Assembly (NCBI GenBank): GCA_030765065.1
Contig: CM060989.1
Location: 37,129,501-37,193,500, forward strand
DNA: 64,000 nt
Direction of reading: 5' to 3'
Source: Deroplatys truncata
Taxonomy: Eukaryota; Arthropoda; Insecta; Mantodea; Mantidae
Position numbers and translations under genes: made by a program. Under the pieces are notes generated by a model, which did no database searches, was not told the origin of the DNA, and saw only the letters and a program-made list of their open reading frames with translations. Positions 36,480 through 48,720 of this stretch are shown in pieces; within the stretch, counting starts at the first letter, position 1, and each line of letters starts with the position of its first letter.

Positions 36480-37400
36480 TTTCTTTCTATTCTGTATTTC
36501 TAATTTTTTTCAGCCATTTATTTCTCACTACACCTAAATATTTTCCTATTTCAAATAAACTTTCCTTGGATTTAACTCTTAACATCCTTTTACCTTTAAT
36601 TTCATTTGGTAATCTAGACCAATTGTTTCTTTGCAATTTTTTCCTCATATTCATTGTTCCTTCACATTCTAATATTAAATGCCAGTAATTATTAAATTTG
36701 CTATTACATAATGGGTATTTGCCTTCATTTTCTCCTTCTCCTATGCCTTTTAACCTCGCCACCCCTGACCTAGCCCATGCAAAGCCCTCTCTTGCTATTT
36801 TATTATAAACATCAACATAGTTTTCTCTTTTCCATGTCCTTTTAATCTCTGTATATACATATAATTAACTTTTTGAATTAAAACTACCAATTATTTCCTG
36901 TCTTTTCATATCTTCAATCCTCAAACTCTTTTCCAACATCCCTTCTCACGTGATTGTCTATATCTCCAAATATCCCCACACCCTATTTAATTGAGAATTG
37001 CTTCTAGGCGCTTGTACCAAGTATCCTCTTTATTTAGCTTTTGCTGAGCCTCCAAACATTGTTTTAAAATATTGTTATTCTCTGATTCCTCAATTCTCAA
37101 CCAATATTTCACTATTCTTTCAATAATTTTAGCCTTACTACCAAATCTCCATTTGTGCGACCCCATTAGGTAGGCTCTTGGTAGACCCAGAATTATTTTG
37201 CAAAAGCTTTATTTACCTGTTCCCACCCCTCCTCAATACCCCAAATCTCTGCACCATACGCCATTTTTGCCTCAACTACTGCTCCATATACTCTTTCTAT
37301 CCATTTTACGTGCATCCCAGGTATTTTATTTAAACATGCTCTAATAACTGTCATTGCCACTTTTCCTTTTGCTAAAACCTGTTTCTTTATTGTTTATATT
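36480..37400 (-). mobile_element. LINE ORF2 3' part, minus strand
   Basis: The minus strand gives MHVKWIERVYGAVVEAKMAY, IIERIVKYWLRIEESE, then YPLCNSKFNNYWHLILECEG (the same C-terminal knuckle with its first Cys changed to Tyr) and VVRNKWLKKIRNTE as terminus. Related to L-a and L-b. Frameshifts and stops throughout. Confidence 0.65.
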
Positions 37401-38441
37401 GCAGCCATCTACATTACTTGTGATAATGTATTATACCACTTTGATTTCATTTTTATGTGCAATCTTAGTAAAGAACCAAAACTGTTATAGTTTCTAATGT
37501 GTTCATAATATCTAGGACTTGTCTTTGAGTCATTTAGAAATTGAAGTTAGAAACTAAAACTTACACTGATAGGTTTTTACAATAAAATCATTTATCAGTA
37601 CTTAATTTAAATGTGATTGGTTCAATTTATAAGATATGAAAGGCAAAAGAATAAATAGGCAAATTTACTCCCTAGATTTGAGTTTAATCTCTACATTTTG
37701 CTGTAGTAAAATGTTGAAACAAATTAAATGTAGAAGTGGTTATACTTCTTGCAAAACTTAGAAAAGGTACAAATGATACACTGCTTAAAAGAAATTAAGG
37801 TTCCTATTCTTCTCTAATGACATTTTATGCTGCGTTTACTGGTGTGTCAACATTTGTTGCAGTTACCACATGGTCTGGAAACTGCATGAATTGACAGCAC
37901 AGCATGAAAGGGAGGAAAAGAGACAGAAATGCTTTGCAGAAACATGGGATCACAATACCCTCAGTTTTTGACTCGGAACCCACCCTATACAGCAAAGACA
38001 TATGGGGTGTCGAAAGTTTGCATTTATGGCTTCAAACAAAGAATCGGCATATCATTTGTATCTTTTCTGAATCATGCACAAAGTATAAATTGAAGAGAGT
38101 CCACTACATTTTCATCAGTATCTAAATTCTTAATATTAACGCAGTGCATCTGTGAAAATCCAAAAATGTACAGTTCCCTTCTGATTGCTTTGACTTTTTT
38201 CTGTGTACCTAGTTTATAAAACATAGTGCACATAAAATTTTAGCGGGCTGTGTAAAACCATTAAGATATTAACCTTTTTGTTCAAAATTAAACACTTTTT
38301 GATATGGTAGATGATATGAAATGATCCTTGAAACCTGTGGTTTATCATATCACTCCCAAATTTTATTTGAGCTTGGTATACAGACTGAAAGAAATTGTTT
38401 TGCAGTCATTTCTTAATTTTAATTAGTTCAAGAAACAACGA
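37401..38441. other. Nothing recognised
   Basis: AT-rich. A frame at 37904-38125 has no recognised similarity. Confidence 0.4.
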
Positions 38442-39043
38442 TTTTTACTTTCTCTACCATATGCCTAATAGTTAGAGAAGGTACTGCATTCCATCTAAAA
38501 ATTCGATATTGATATTTCACAGGAAATGTTTTGAGGCCCCCTGAATAGGAAAAAGCATTTTTATATAAAGGTTCGCGTATGCCTGTGAACAGCATAACTC
38601 AAAAATAGAAAGTCAGATCAACACCAAACTTGGTATTTAAGTTCAATATCTTCTAAAGATGCAACATGCAGATTTTAAAGCAAATCCCCCAACACTAAGC
38701 TACCCTTTACATGGAAAATTGTTCAAAATCTTTTATTTTCTAAAAAGTGGCTCTAGATTTTGATTAAAATACCATATATTAAAGATACTTACAAAACAAA
38801 TAAAATGTGCACCTTGAATTTCCTGGGAATAACCTTTGAAGTCAAGAACACTAAGTTTGGCTTTTATCTGACTTTTTGAGTTGTGCAGCTCGTAGACACA
38901 CAGACTTTTTTCTAAAAATGAGTTTTTTGGGAGGGATTTAGAGGGCCTCAAAACATGTATTTTTTATGAAATTTTAGTATAAAATTTTTGGGTGGACTGC
39001 AATACCTTCTCTGCCTACTGTATGTGATAGAGAAAGTAAAAAC
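38442..39043. repeat. Inverted pair of family A 3' ends (copy A10)
   Basis: 38442-38840 is a minus-strand copy beginning 'actttctctac'; 38845-39043 is a plus-strand copy of the last 200 bp ending 'gatagagaaagtaaaaa'. Together they make a palindrome with arms of about 200 bp. Confidence 0.65.
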
Positions 39044-39313
39044 TAATTGTCTAACATGAAAGTGCAAGTTATAAGTATAAAATGGAAAATGTTAACATTT
39101 TTTTACCAATTTTGCAAATAAATTGCTTTAAAAAGTGGCATATGAATTGGTGCAGTTATATTTCATAATTTATGTGGGGACTATAAGCAATGTAGGTATA
39201 TTTTGATGACTAATAAGTTGTTTATAAATTTTGTATCTGTTTGACAGACAATAGGCCTTAAATTGGGCCATTCTTGAGGTGTAACTGGGGTCCAGTAAAG
39301 TGACATCACAGGA

Positions 39314-39421
39314 ATGGACCAGGGCCAGCCGGATGCCATCCATCCCTTCATTCAGCTGAATGAGGCATTGATGCTGGAGAACAAATTCCAGCCACATCTT
39401 CAGCTTCCACCAGTCACACAG
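39314..39421 (+). CDS. CycG: Cyclin G, coding exon 1
   Basis: Cyclin G is an atypical cyclin acting with CDK partners and PP2A in growth, DNA-damage and cell-cycle control. This exon gives 36 codons, MDQGQPDAIHPFIQLNEALM then LENKFQPHLQLPPVTQ, ending phase 0 at CACACAG|GTAATG. The LN-L-LE--FQP pattern matches the start of the vertebrate cyclin G1/G2 cyclin-fold region (LN..LEQE.RFQP). An in-frame TAA at 39296-39298 supports this ATG, which has G at -3 and +4. A likely acceptor is TTTGACAG ending at 39247, making 39248-39313 5' UTR. The fly protein is longer at its N-terminus; here I see no room for more coding in this exon. Confidence 0.85.
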
Positions 39422-41556
39422 GTAATGAAGCTAAATCATTGACAAATGAACAGGCAAATAAATTGAACATAAGTGCTTTGTTTAAATCATGTTTAATGTT
39501 TTTTAAGAATTTAAAAAGGATAAAGGTTTAATCATGAGGTGTATTCATTAAAAAAAAAAGAAGCTGCTCTTCACTTGGAGTCAATTGTGTTTTAAGGGGG
39601 AAATGGGTGAAAATGTAACAAAAACTGACAAAATTTCACATTTTATATTTTTGTACCAAAAAATACTAGGTGGTTTGAAGTGCATATATGCAAAGTTTTA
39701 AAGTGCCTGGAAGTTGCTCTAATTACATCATATTTAAAGGTCTGCGCTCCTTAAATGTCTCTGAGGAGGCATGGCAGGTGATGAAATTGCTACATGAAGC
39801 AAAAATTTTTTTTTTTTTTTAAATGATTTTTGTGGGATTTTTTCTGTGAAGCTTAGTTTCTGGTTTATCACCGAGCCACCATGATCGGTATAACAATAAC
39901 AGCAGCTCTGCCGGTAGATGTTGTGTAACACCAAATTAAATGTTTTATTTACATGAGCCAGAAGCAAGTGTAAATTATGTAAATAATAACAGGTGAAAGA
40001 GGTTAGATGAGCAAGAATGAAGTGTACAAAAGAAAATTTTAGGCAGAAACAGCTGGAGGATAATTGTGAACCTGTACCTGCTGTAAATAATGAAGACTGT
40101 AAATATATGCTGGTGGACACCAGTTTTACTGTCATCATTGGTGAAGATCTTGAAGTGTAATGACCACAATCAAAAGCGTTTGTACATAGGACTTGGCACT
40201 GAAAGGCTTGGCTTATGCCATAAATAAGAACTGATTTGCAGTGCTGGTAATGAAAAAAAAAAATAAAATTACACATCTAAGCTGGACACTTCTAGGAAGG
40301 TCAGCAAGTCATTATTTCTGGTTAACTGCATGCAAACTTTCTCATTTTTTCTCACTTTAATTTTTGCTACACTTTTATTCATTCAAAACAAAATTACATC
40401 CACAAATTAGTTGTTAGAGGGCTGAAAGTTTTACTGTACATTCTATAAAGCATATAAAAAACCTGAGGGATGGAATTCAGGATTAACTTAGTACTTTTTG
40501 AGATAAAAAATAAAATGTGTGTAGTGATTGCAAAAGGTTTGAAATTTTTGTTATGCAGGTCATATATATGTTTTTTAATTTCCTTTAAAATATTACAAAA
40601 CCCATCCGTGAAGTTCTTCTAAATGAGTTTCTGGTATTGTAAAAAACAAATTTCCAACTTTTTTCAAAAAAGTGTGGAGTAAATTTTATTTTAAAATTTG
40701 CAAATTTTTTGAAAGAAAATTTTCAATAATTCAAAAACTAATTGACATACAAAAATGAAAGATTGCCAAATAGTCCCACAACACCCCAAATATGTGTACA
40801 AAAAATTAAGTAGCTTTAAAATTGTGCAAAATAGAAATTTCACCCATCATCCCCCTTAAGTGAAGTTTAGATTACATTTGCTAAATAATTAATATAGCTA
40901 GGGAAATAAACCAATCTTAGAAATTAGCATCCACATATTTTCAATTTACTGTTTTCTATAAGAAACATTAAATGACCAGAAGAATGAATGCTCTAGCCTG
41001 CGAGTTTTTCAGCAGTCATATCAACTAAAATTTCACATTCTAAAGTGCATGAAATCAACAATGATTTCTTCTTTTATATGCAAAATAATATATATTCCTA
41101 CACAGGTTCAGGATCTTCCATTACTGAATGTTACACCCATTTACTGCAGAAGTTGGTTAAAAGACATTTTACGTCATTAGGGACTACATTTTTACTTAAT
41201 ACAATAAACAAACTTGTTTATTGTTAATTTACGAACGTGAAATATAAAGTCAATTACCTTATTTGTATCCTATGGCTCTGGGATATAACTTTCCCATTTT
41301 TTGTGACAGTTTTGTGTATAGTCCATGTTAAATAGTGTAAAATATGGACTGGAAATCTGTGTACAGCCTGGAACTGGCATTCTTGACTTTAATATGTGTG
41401 TGCATGTGGCAGTGGACATTGATGATGCATGAAATGAAATAATTGAGGAGGAGATGTTCCAGGCGTAAGCATCAACTTATCTTATTAGCAATAAGTAAAA
41501 CTTCATTTAATATGTGGAAGTGCTATCTGCTGATTTTATGTTTACTAATCTTGCAG
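39422..41556 (+). other. Cyclin G intron 1 (of the coding region)
   Basis: GTAATG donor to TTGCAG acceptor, phase 0. Contains the TTAA-flanked element at 39596-40855. I see nothing else. Confidence 0.8.
39596..40855. mobile_element. TTAA-flanked non-autonomous DNA transposon (Kolobok- or piggyBac-type)
   Basis: Both ends are next to TTAA (39592-39595; 40856-40859). The left end GGGGGAAATGGGTGAAAATG is inverted on the right as GGGGGATGATGGGTGAAATT. TTAA duplication is used by piggyBac and Kolobok; G-rich ends favour the latter. The open frame at 39734-40276 (minus) shows no transposase resemblance. Confidence 0.6.
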
Positions 41557-41694
41557 GACTTGAGTGAAATAACTGCTGGTATCAGAGATGGCTCTGCCCA
41601 TGTGCTGCGCTGCCTGAAAGTGTGGTATGATCTGCCATCAGATGTACTTTTTGTTGCCATCAGCCTTATGGACCGCTTTCTGACAAAAATGAAG
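41557..41694 (+). CDS. CycG: Cyclin G, coding exon 2 (cyclin box)
   Basis: Acceptor CTTGCAG, donor AAG|GTATGT, both phase 0. The 46 codons read DLSEITAGIRDGSAHVLRCL then KVWYDLPSDVLFVAISLMDR and FLTKMK. The FL/VAI-L-DRFL-KMK stretch is the cyclin-box helix conserved in cyclin G (human: SLAVNLLDRFLSKMK, from memory). The insect-type GIRDGSAHVLRCL segment replaces the vertebrate LRD/LRN-type region. It joins exon 3 without a gap: KMK-ARPKHMACISV, as KVKPKHL in cyclin G2. Confidence 0.93.
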
Positions 41695-41952
41695 GTATGT
41701 TGATATAGCTCTCATATTGCTACATATTCAGTAAGTTTAGTATAGTACGATTGTTATACCTAAAATCACAGCATGCTTAAACTCTGTTTCTTCTAAGCTT
41801 ACTCTGCATTTAAACATACAAAGCTGTGTTACTTGGTGTTTTTACCCTGATTGGCTGTTCATGCCATAAAGTGTGCATTTCCTACCACGTGGATATGCGG
41901 GACCAATGGATGACTTAGCCATGAAGTCTCAGAAGCATGCAATTGTAAAGTA

Positions 41953-42983
41953 CAGGGAGAGCCAAAAAACTACGAACCGGCTGCGCAGTGTTTTTCCTGT
42001 CCACGTCCTTGGCGCTCGTTGCCGTCTGCTGCTATCATAGAAAGGTGCGGATGAACCATACAACATTTTTAAAACTACTTTTAAAGGCTTTACTTACCTA
42101 CTTTATGAAAGGAGATGCTGAAACTGGCCACTGTCATCCATACATTTTTGTCACCTCTTTAGGAAACTATCCATCACTTGCCGTAGTTCATGTTGAGAAA
42201 TGCTGGCAATTTCCTGGCGGATATTTTGTTTTAATTCTTCCAGGGTGTGTGGGTTTGTCTTGTACACTTTGTTTAAAGTTACTCCAGAGATAGAAATTGC
42301 AGCGGGTTAGGTCGGAGGACATAGGGTGCCACAAATCTCCACTAATAATTCTCTCCTCAAACACTCCTTCAATTGTTCTCATTGAAATATTGGCTGTATG
42401 AGGTCTTAGAATCTTGTTGAAAAATGGGGAAGACGTTCCCTGTCTGTTAATTCTCTAAAAACAGGGGGCAAAATTGTATGCACAGGCTTCAACTGTTGAC
42501 TCAAAAAAAATTTGCCCTATTTTGCCTTTTTCCAACCAGACTGCAACAGCTCATAAGGCCAATATTTCGATGAAAACAATTGAAAATGTGTTTGAGGACA
42601 GAATTATTATTAGAGATTTGTGGCACCCTCGATCCCCCGACCTAAACCCCTGTGATTTCTATATCGAGAGTAACTTAAAATAAAGTGTACAAGACAAACC
42701 CACACACCCTGGAAGAATTAAAACAAAATATCCGCCAGAAAATTGCTAGCATTTCTCAATGTGAACTACGGCGAGTGATGGATAGTAAAATGTATGGACA
42801 ACGACGGTGGCCAGTTTAAACATCTCCTTTCATAAAGTTGGTAAGTAAAGCATTTAAAAGTAGTTTTAAAAATGTTGTATGGTTTCGTCCGCACCTTTTT
42901 ATGATAGCAGCAGACGGTAACAAGTGCCGAGCTACGGATAGGAAAAACACAGTGAAGCCGGTTTTTAGTTTTTTGGCTCTCTG
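41953..42983. mobile_element. Palindromic mariner-type element M1
   Basis: TA (41951-41952; 42984-42985) flanks a 1,031-bp element with termini CAGGGAGAGCCAAAAAACTA and its inverted partner. Nearly the whole element is two inverted arms (41953-about 42420 and about 42474-42983). Each arm encodes the transposase C-terminal stretch: right arm MKTIENVFEDRIIIRDLWHP-RSPDLNPCDFYI, left arm (minus) MRTIEGVFEERIISGDLWHP. DLNPCD carries the last catalytic Asp of the mariner DDD triad. The N-terminal half is absent from both arms. Confidence 0.8.
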
Positions 42984-43490
42984 TATTATTAAATAACAAT
43001 TAACTTAAGTTACAAGGTGCTTACTAATGACACAATTTCTTGCCTGTTCGTTTCTGATTTCGTGATGCCAGGTTCACTATTGAAAGGAAATAACTTTCCA
43101 AGTGTTTTAATTTCTTTTTGGGATTTCCCTATACTGCTAACTTTTGATCCAATAAATTCAGATACAGGTTCAATTTGTAGTATTGATAGAGTGAAAGGTT
43201 GTTAAAAACCATGTAACATGAATTTTTTCGTCACTAAAGAGTTTCCCCTTAAGATGTTCAAACTCGAATGTTTCTGCAGATTTAGCTATTATGCAGAATT
43301 TGAATATGATGTACGGAAAAATTACACACTTTCAATCGTCAGTGAATAACAGCCAGTGTTAATGCACTTTAGCTTTATGCTCAACTAAGGTGATCCAGTC
43401 AAATACCAAGCAGTAAACAACCTGTGGTAATCCCATCAAAGTGCACATGCCTTTTGTTTTCTGAGTCAAGTTTAAACACAAGAAGTAACC

Positions 43491-44458
43491 TCCTATACCC
43501 CTGCTGTTGAAACGTTGCACCTGACAGCTAGCGATTAAGTTGGTACACTCACAAAAAAAACATGAAAAGCTTTAACCGTTAGACTTCCAAAACCAATCAC
43601 AAGGCGGCATTTCAGGTGGTCTATGACTAAGCGAAAGCAGAACTGGAAGCGGCTCTGTTGCCGGATGTAGCTATTTCCAACCTGTGCGAATCTCTAGCAC
43701 GTGCATTGAGTTCTTTGCAGGCTAATATTGTTCATTGTTATTTATATTTGTGGTTATTGCTGGTGTTCGTATATTTACATATATTTCATTCATATTATTT
43801 ATACAAGATTTGAAGTGCTACGTCTCGAATGATACCAATCAACCGAGTGATGATTCATGAAGTGAAAATCCTTTGCATCGAGATGTGCCACTTAATAGTC
43901 AGGCATTGGAAGTGTTAAGAAGGACCTGGGAATTCTTTGAACAGGAGGAGTATGTGAAGGTTCATGGGCATCCCTCTATTCCTGCTGATAAAGCCAAACA
44001 ACGAACTGCAGCAGCTCTTGAACTAATCACGAGAACTGTTCTTTACAAGGAAGTGGAACTCCAAGAGAAAGAGGACAAAATTCCTGAACCATCTGGAACG
44101 CAGCGTGAGTGAAAATAACTATCACAGCTAATAATTTGTATTTCTCCTCCTTGTAGCAGGCACGTTTGCATTATTTTGTTTCTATATTGTCAAAAGTGCT
44201 AATTTATTCTGCATACATTGCAACGTTAATGCTGAGTTATTTTCACTTATCAATAATAATAATACGAAATGGTTATTATTCAACAATGTTCGCTACTTAC
44301 ATACACTTTTTGTATGCAGCTTTAACACGATAGAAAGGAGAACAATCAGCTGTTGTTGCTTACTAACCACTCTGGCAACGTCGCAACCACAATACAGCCA
44401 ATGTTACGCGAAGCCACACGAACTGTCAAGTGCAAAGATTCAACGAAGGGGGTATAGA
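43491..44458 (+). mobile_element. Short TIR DNA transposon encoding a transposase N-terminus
   Basis: Imperfect terminal inverted repeats of about 35 bp: left 'cctatacccctgctgttga'...'ttgcacctgacag' (43491-43527), right the reverse complement in 44423-44458 ('ctgtcaagtgcaa'...'gggggtatag'). Encodes only an N-terminal DNA-binding region, so internally deleted. Confidence 0.6.
43861..44112 (+). pseudogene. Transposase N-terminal (helix-turn-helix) fragment
   Basis: Open from just after a TGA at 43858 to TGA at 44112, no ATG at its head: SENPLHRDVPLNSQALEVLR then RTWEFFEQEEYVKVHGHPSI, KAKQRTAAALELITRTVLYK. The pattern LNSQA...V...FF..E and KA..RTA.A..I...TV resembles the N-terminus of IS630-like transposases common in aphids and other insects, where it forms a helix-turn-helix. 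No DDE catalytic part follows. A possible donor (CAGCGTGAGT) near 44106 could mean it is a 5' exon. Also compare the minus-strand relic at 48490-48700. Confidence 0.45.
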
Positions 44459-44639
44459 CATTTCACAATACTGTAGCATTAATATACAAATGAGTCAGTG
44501 CCTCCATATACTTATTTCATGCACGTGTGTGCATTTTCTTGTGATTATTTGAACATATGAAAGAAAACGTGTTTTAAACACACAACTAATTTCTATTGCA
44601 ATAAGTGGTTTTGTGTCCAGCAAACAATAAGAGAAAGAC

Positions 44640-45330
44640 TAGATGCACTTTGTGGTGGTTGTAATGTTATTTATTTGTTAGCCCCACGTTGTGGTAGCCA
44701 TTTTGTGAGGGTATTAATGTTGGTAGTTGGAAGATGTTTCATTTTTATCTGCCGCACGTATAAAAGACAATTTGTCACGGTCACTTCGTGTTATCTTTTA
44801 CTGAGCGCCTGTTATTGTATTTAATTTTGGGTTCACTGTCCTCCGGCTAGCTATTATTTTTCGGTCAAGGACTTATCTTATACAGGTGTGTAAACGGAAA
44901 GGAGTTTTTTATCCAAAGATAACACTGATAAAAGAATTTGTTTTACACTTTTATTGTCGTAACACATTATTCACTTTCACATATTAATCTTGACACTCGC
45001 CAAACTGAAACTGTTATAATAACTTATTTACTGCACATTATTAATTCGTGTACTTCAACTTTTTGTGTAATTAACTTTACGACACGAGATATTTTTCATA
45101 ACTTTGCGACGCGTAACCTTGAACTGTGTGCGATGCATACTCCATGAATGCCTCCGTTGAACTACATGAAACTTAACCCTGACACTGAATTTATACTTCC
45201 TCGCCCCAATATGCCTAAAGATTATAACCGAGCTGCTATTGGTTAATAAAATGTGCCAACATTAGCGTCTATATTTATATCCAATGAAAATTATGAAAAC
45301 ATATGCTCTGGGGAAAAATGTTCCAGCAAA
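44640..45330. other. Possible LTR-related segment
   Basis: 'gccccacgttgtggtagcca' (about 44680-44699) resembles, in reverse, a primer-binding site seen in arthropod Gypsy elements (TGGCGCCCAACGTGGGGC, from memory). TATAAAAG is at 44759-44766 followed by 'tcacttcgtg'. I could not find both LTR ends or a target duplication. Confidence 0.25.
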
Positions 45331-46340
45331 TTCTAAAAAAAACGCGCCACTCTGACGTCATTTGCTCGTCTCTAATAATGATAAACAGCTCACCCCCTCG
45401 CTACATTATTGCACGCTATTATTGTCAGTTTCAGTAAGGCCGTATAAACCCACTTCTCGACAATGCTTACAATCAACAAACATCTCAAATCAATGTCACA
45501 CAACAATGCATATTCACACTACAATCACTCTGACATTTACATAATTTGTGATACAGATTACTGTGTCAACATGTTTTTGTTTACATATGGAGTAAAGTGA
45601 GAAGAAAGTGGATATACAGGAACAACCGACACTTTTAAATCTAAATTATCATTGGTTTGGTTGCTTACACTGTATTGATTTACTTTTGTTTAAAGTGCAT
45701 ACCACTTGGCATGTTGCAGTAATAATTTGGAAATTGCATCTTGATGTGCAAGATCCTGAGTGCATGTTGATTATCCTAGAGTTTATATTTTAAAAAAAGT
45801 GAACTTTGGTAGAATAATAATTTGAGTTTTTCTTTTAGTACATTTTCTCATGATGTTTTTGAATATTGTTCCCTAGAAAAGTGCGGTAATGAGATTCCAT
45901 GTATGCACACGTAATTCTAACTAAATAAAAGCACATAGCATGTATTGTTATTCACCAGCAATAAATGTAATACAGCTTATGTTTTGAGGCCTGTAGTACT
46001 GTTGTGCCCTAGGAAACCTTGTTTCCATACTAATCTCTATATTTGGATGACGTGAAATCTAACCAGAATCTTCAAGTAATCTTGCAACTCAGACTAAATT
46101 TAAATGAAACCCAACATTAGCAGTTTTTCATTAAGACCTTAATAAAGAATAAATATATAATACCCATAACAAATAATAAAGCTATTCCACCAAAATTCCC
46201 CTTTTTACTTTCTATATTCTCGCCATAGTAAGAGGAAGTATTACATTTCACCCAAAAATTTGATTCAAAGATTTCATAGGAAATGCAAATTTTGAGACCT
46301 CTGGGAGAGGAGGGGGGAAGTGTGTGTAGGTGTGTGAAAT

Positions 46341-46612
46341 TAAATTGAGTTTTACTTATGGATGCTTTTTAACTGCTGTGGTCCCTTCTATATTGGTTGT
46401 GAAAGACTGGTAATTTTGCTCAGAGGCCTCTTTATTAGGCTTGGGGTTCTTTTACGTGTTGTAAACATATGACACGGGACCACCAGCTTTACTTACTTTC
46501 TGAAGGAAGCCACGCTAATGATTTTTATGCCTGAAAAAAAATCCATCGCCCTCTGCTGGGATTCAACCTGCTGCCTCGGGAACTAGAGGTAACCATTTAC
46601 ACCACGGAGAAC
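46341..46612 (-). mobile_element. tRNA-derived SINE, copy 4 (minus strand)
   Basis: Mirror of copy 1: 'aaattgagttttacttatgg' tail at the left, B box (reverse of 'GGTTGAATCCC') near 46560, A box near 46600. Inserted in the family A copy at its dinucleotide repeat. Confidence 0.8.
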
Positions 46613-46651
46613 ATGCGCGCGCGCGTATGCATGTCTCTCTCTCTCTCTCTT
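46613..46651 (+). repeat. (CG)n / (TC)n microsatellite
   Basis: 'gcgcgcgcgt' followed by (TC)n, at the place where family A has its variable dinucleotide run. Confidence 0.8.
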
Positions 46652-46771
46652 TTCAGCATCTTCCAAGGATGCAACATGATTTCTAAGAAAATCTCTCAAC
46701 CCCAAACTAACAGAAAAATCTTTTGTTTTCTCAAAAATGGTTCTAACAATTTTGATTAAAACATGTGTTTA

Positions 46772-47070
46772 ATGTCATCCTCCATGGACTAGTGGTACTG
46801 CACTAGCCTCTAGTTCCCAAGGTCGCGGGTTCAAATCTCGCGGAGAGCGATGGATTTTTTTCGGGCATCAAAATCCTTAGCATGGCTTCCTTCGGAAGGG
46901 AAGAAAAACCGGTGGTTCTGTGTCGTAGATTTACGGCACATAAAAGAACCTCAAGCCTGATAAAGAGGCCTCTGAGCAAAATTACTGGTATTTCACGTCC
47001 AATATAGAATGGGAAGCTAAGGACTATAGGAGTTAAAGAGCATCCATAAATAAAAACTCATTATTTTAAT
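46772..47070 (+). mobile_element. tRNA-derived SINE, copy 5
   Basis: Exact 10-bp duplication CATGTGTTTA at 46762-46771 and 47071-47080. Promoter boxes ('tggactagtggta', 'GGTTCAAATC') and tail intact. Confidence 0.85.
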
Positions 47071-47839
47071 CATGTGTTTATGGTATTTTCATTAAAAATA
47101 AAATGTATAGGTATCTTGAATTCTGTGGGAACAGCTTATGAAGTCCTCTTCATTTGAGTGACTTGTGTGTAATTGGTAAACTGTAATATAAAGACAAAAT
47201 CTTACTACACAAAAAATGTAGATCTCGTTAAAGCAATGTGTCAAATAGCATTTCTTTTGTGACGTTAACCATTTCTGAGATATTCTTTGTTATTGGTTTG
47301 AATTTTCAAATACTTATAACCTTTTTCAAGTAGTAAGTCAGTATTCATTTTTTTCTCATGGTGACTCAAGGAACATGTAGAATTTCAAAACCATCACACA
47401 TTGATGGGCTTGACTATCGCTTAAGCTTATTTTAATACCCTTGCACCTACAAAGAAATGTTTAATAAAACCTTTCTGCAAATGTTTATCTCTGACATAAA
47501 GGAGATGGAAGGATAAGCTTTGCAAGATTAATTTGAGGAAGAAAGTAATGTGAATGTCTAATTGGTGCAACAGTTCTAGACATGTGAATGCATTAATGAC
47601 AGCTATGAAGTGAGTTACTTACCAGATCAAGGGGTGACCGGTTGTCTGCATGCTGCAGGAGTATATGGGACAGTCATTGTCAAATATCTGCACGACAGTT
47701 ATGCACCGCACTGTGCTGCACTGATAAACTTAGTTATATACAGTGTATTTAAATCCACCGCTGTAAAAAGTGCTTAATATAAAAACCTGTCAATCATCTG
47801 GTAGGTAGGTGGCTTGTCAATTTGAGTGTTAATGGTAAG

Positions 47840-48720
47840 AAGCTTTGCCGATAACCAGAACAGACCGTGGGCATATTAGGTATCAACATGGTGTTGATTC
47901 ACTTCATGTAATTTTCTGTATTCATTCCTTGATCAAACACTCCTGGTTTTTGTTGCGACTTGTAAAAGAAGGGCATTTGGAACGAAGCCGATCTTTCCAA
48001 CAGCATGAACGGTAATAACCCTTTGCCCTTTGGCAACAGGTGTCTGCAAACCTAATTTGCTATCGTCATTCCAACCTTTTGATGCTGTGTATCTATGACT
48101 CGTCTTCATACACTATAGTTTGATCCTCTAATTTGTACCTCTGAGTAAGTACTCTTCCAGCTGAGATCGTATGTCGTGCTTTTTTATTAGAACTCTTCTA
48201 TTTTATTTCGTTTACTTCCACTTAAACCCTAAATCTTATATAATTTTTCTGAGATTTGTAGCACCAGCTTGAAAAGTTATGCTGTCTTTCAGCAATCTGC
48301 TCTTATTGTTGGCACAGTTTTTTTCTTACACATAGAGATTGTGAATCGTGCACCGATGACGCATTTGTTGAAATCATCTATTTCTGTAATACGTTTAGGG
48401 ACCTTAGGTTTCTTCCCAGGTGTGTAAAATGGTACTCCTTCATCCATGTGTTATCTTTGAGAACTCTGGAAACGGAACTCGGTGAAACACTAGTTGCTTT
48501 GGGCTACTCTTTCTTTCGCTCTCTTAAGGCTTTTGTGGAACTCGGGTGAACATATATTTTCTTCCTTCATCTCTGCTTCTTGCTTCATGAAGTCGAGGAC
48601 ATTTGCAATTATTTTCCTGCTTTGACTATGTAATACCTTACCACTTAACTTTGAAAACATAGGAGCATGGTTATAATATAACAAATGTAAAATAAGCACT
48701 ATTTAGGTAGTTTGAAATTA
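47840..48720 (-). mobile_element. Degenerate DDE transposon with helix-turn-helix N-terminus
   Basis: Minus-strand frame 48490-48699 reads HSQSRKIIANVLDFMKQEAE and SPEFHKSLKRAKERVAQSN, an SQ-R-II-NV--FM--EAE pattern of the same transposase group as 43861-44112. Broken frames further along (KKTVPTIRADC; LFKLVLQISEKLYKI; RRVIDTQHQK) fit the following region. No clear termini. Confidence 0.5.

Larger units (their letters stand above)
46205..47465 (-). repeat. Family A repeat, minus strand, split by two SINEs (copy A11)
   Basis: Reverse complement carries the family landmarks in order from 'cctctgaatcc...' side at 46205 to the 'tgtaggtgcaagg' 5' part at 47442-47461. SINEs at 46341-46612 and 46772-47070 interrupt it. 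Confidence 0.65.

Noticed and set aside
39734-40276. 180-codon minus-strand frame
   Set aside because: Lies inside the TTAA element, low-complexity (runs of K from a poly-T tract), no transposase motif.
44640-45330. A second full LTR retrotransposon
   Set aside because: A primer-site-like motif and TATA box are present, but I could not find paired LTR ends, target duplication or gag/pol sequence; kept only as a low-confidence segment.
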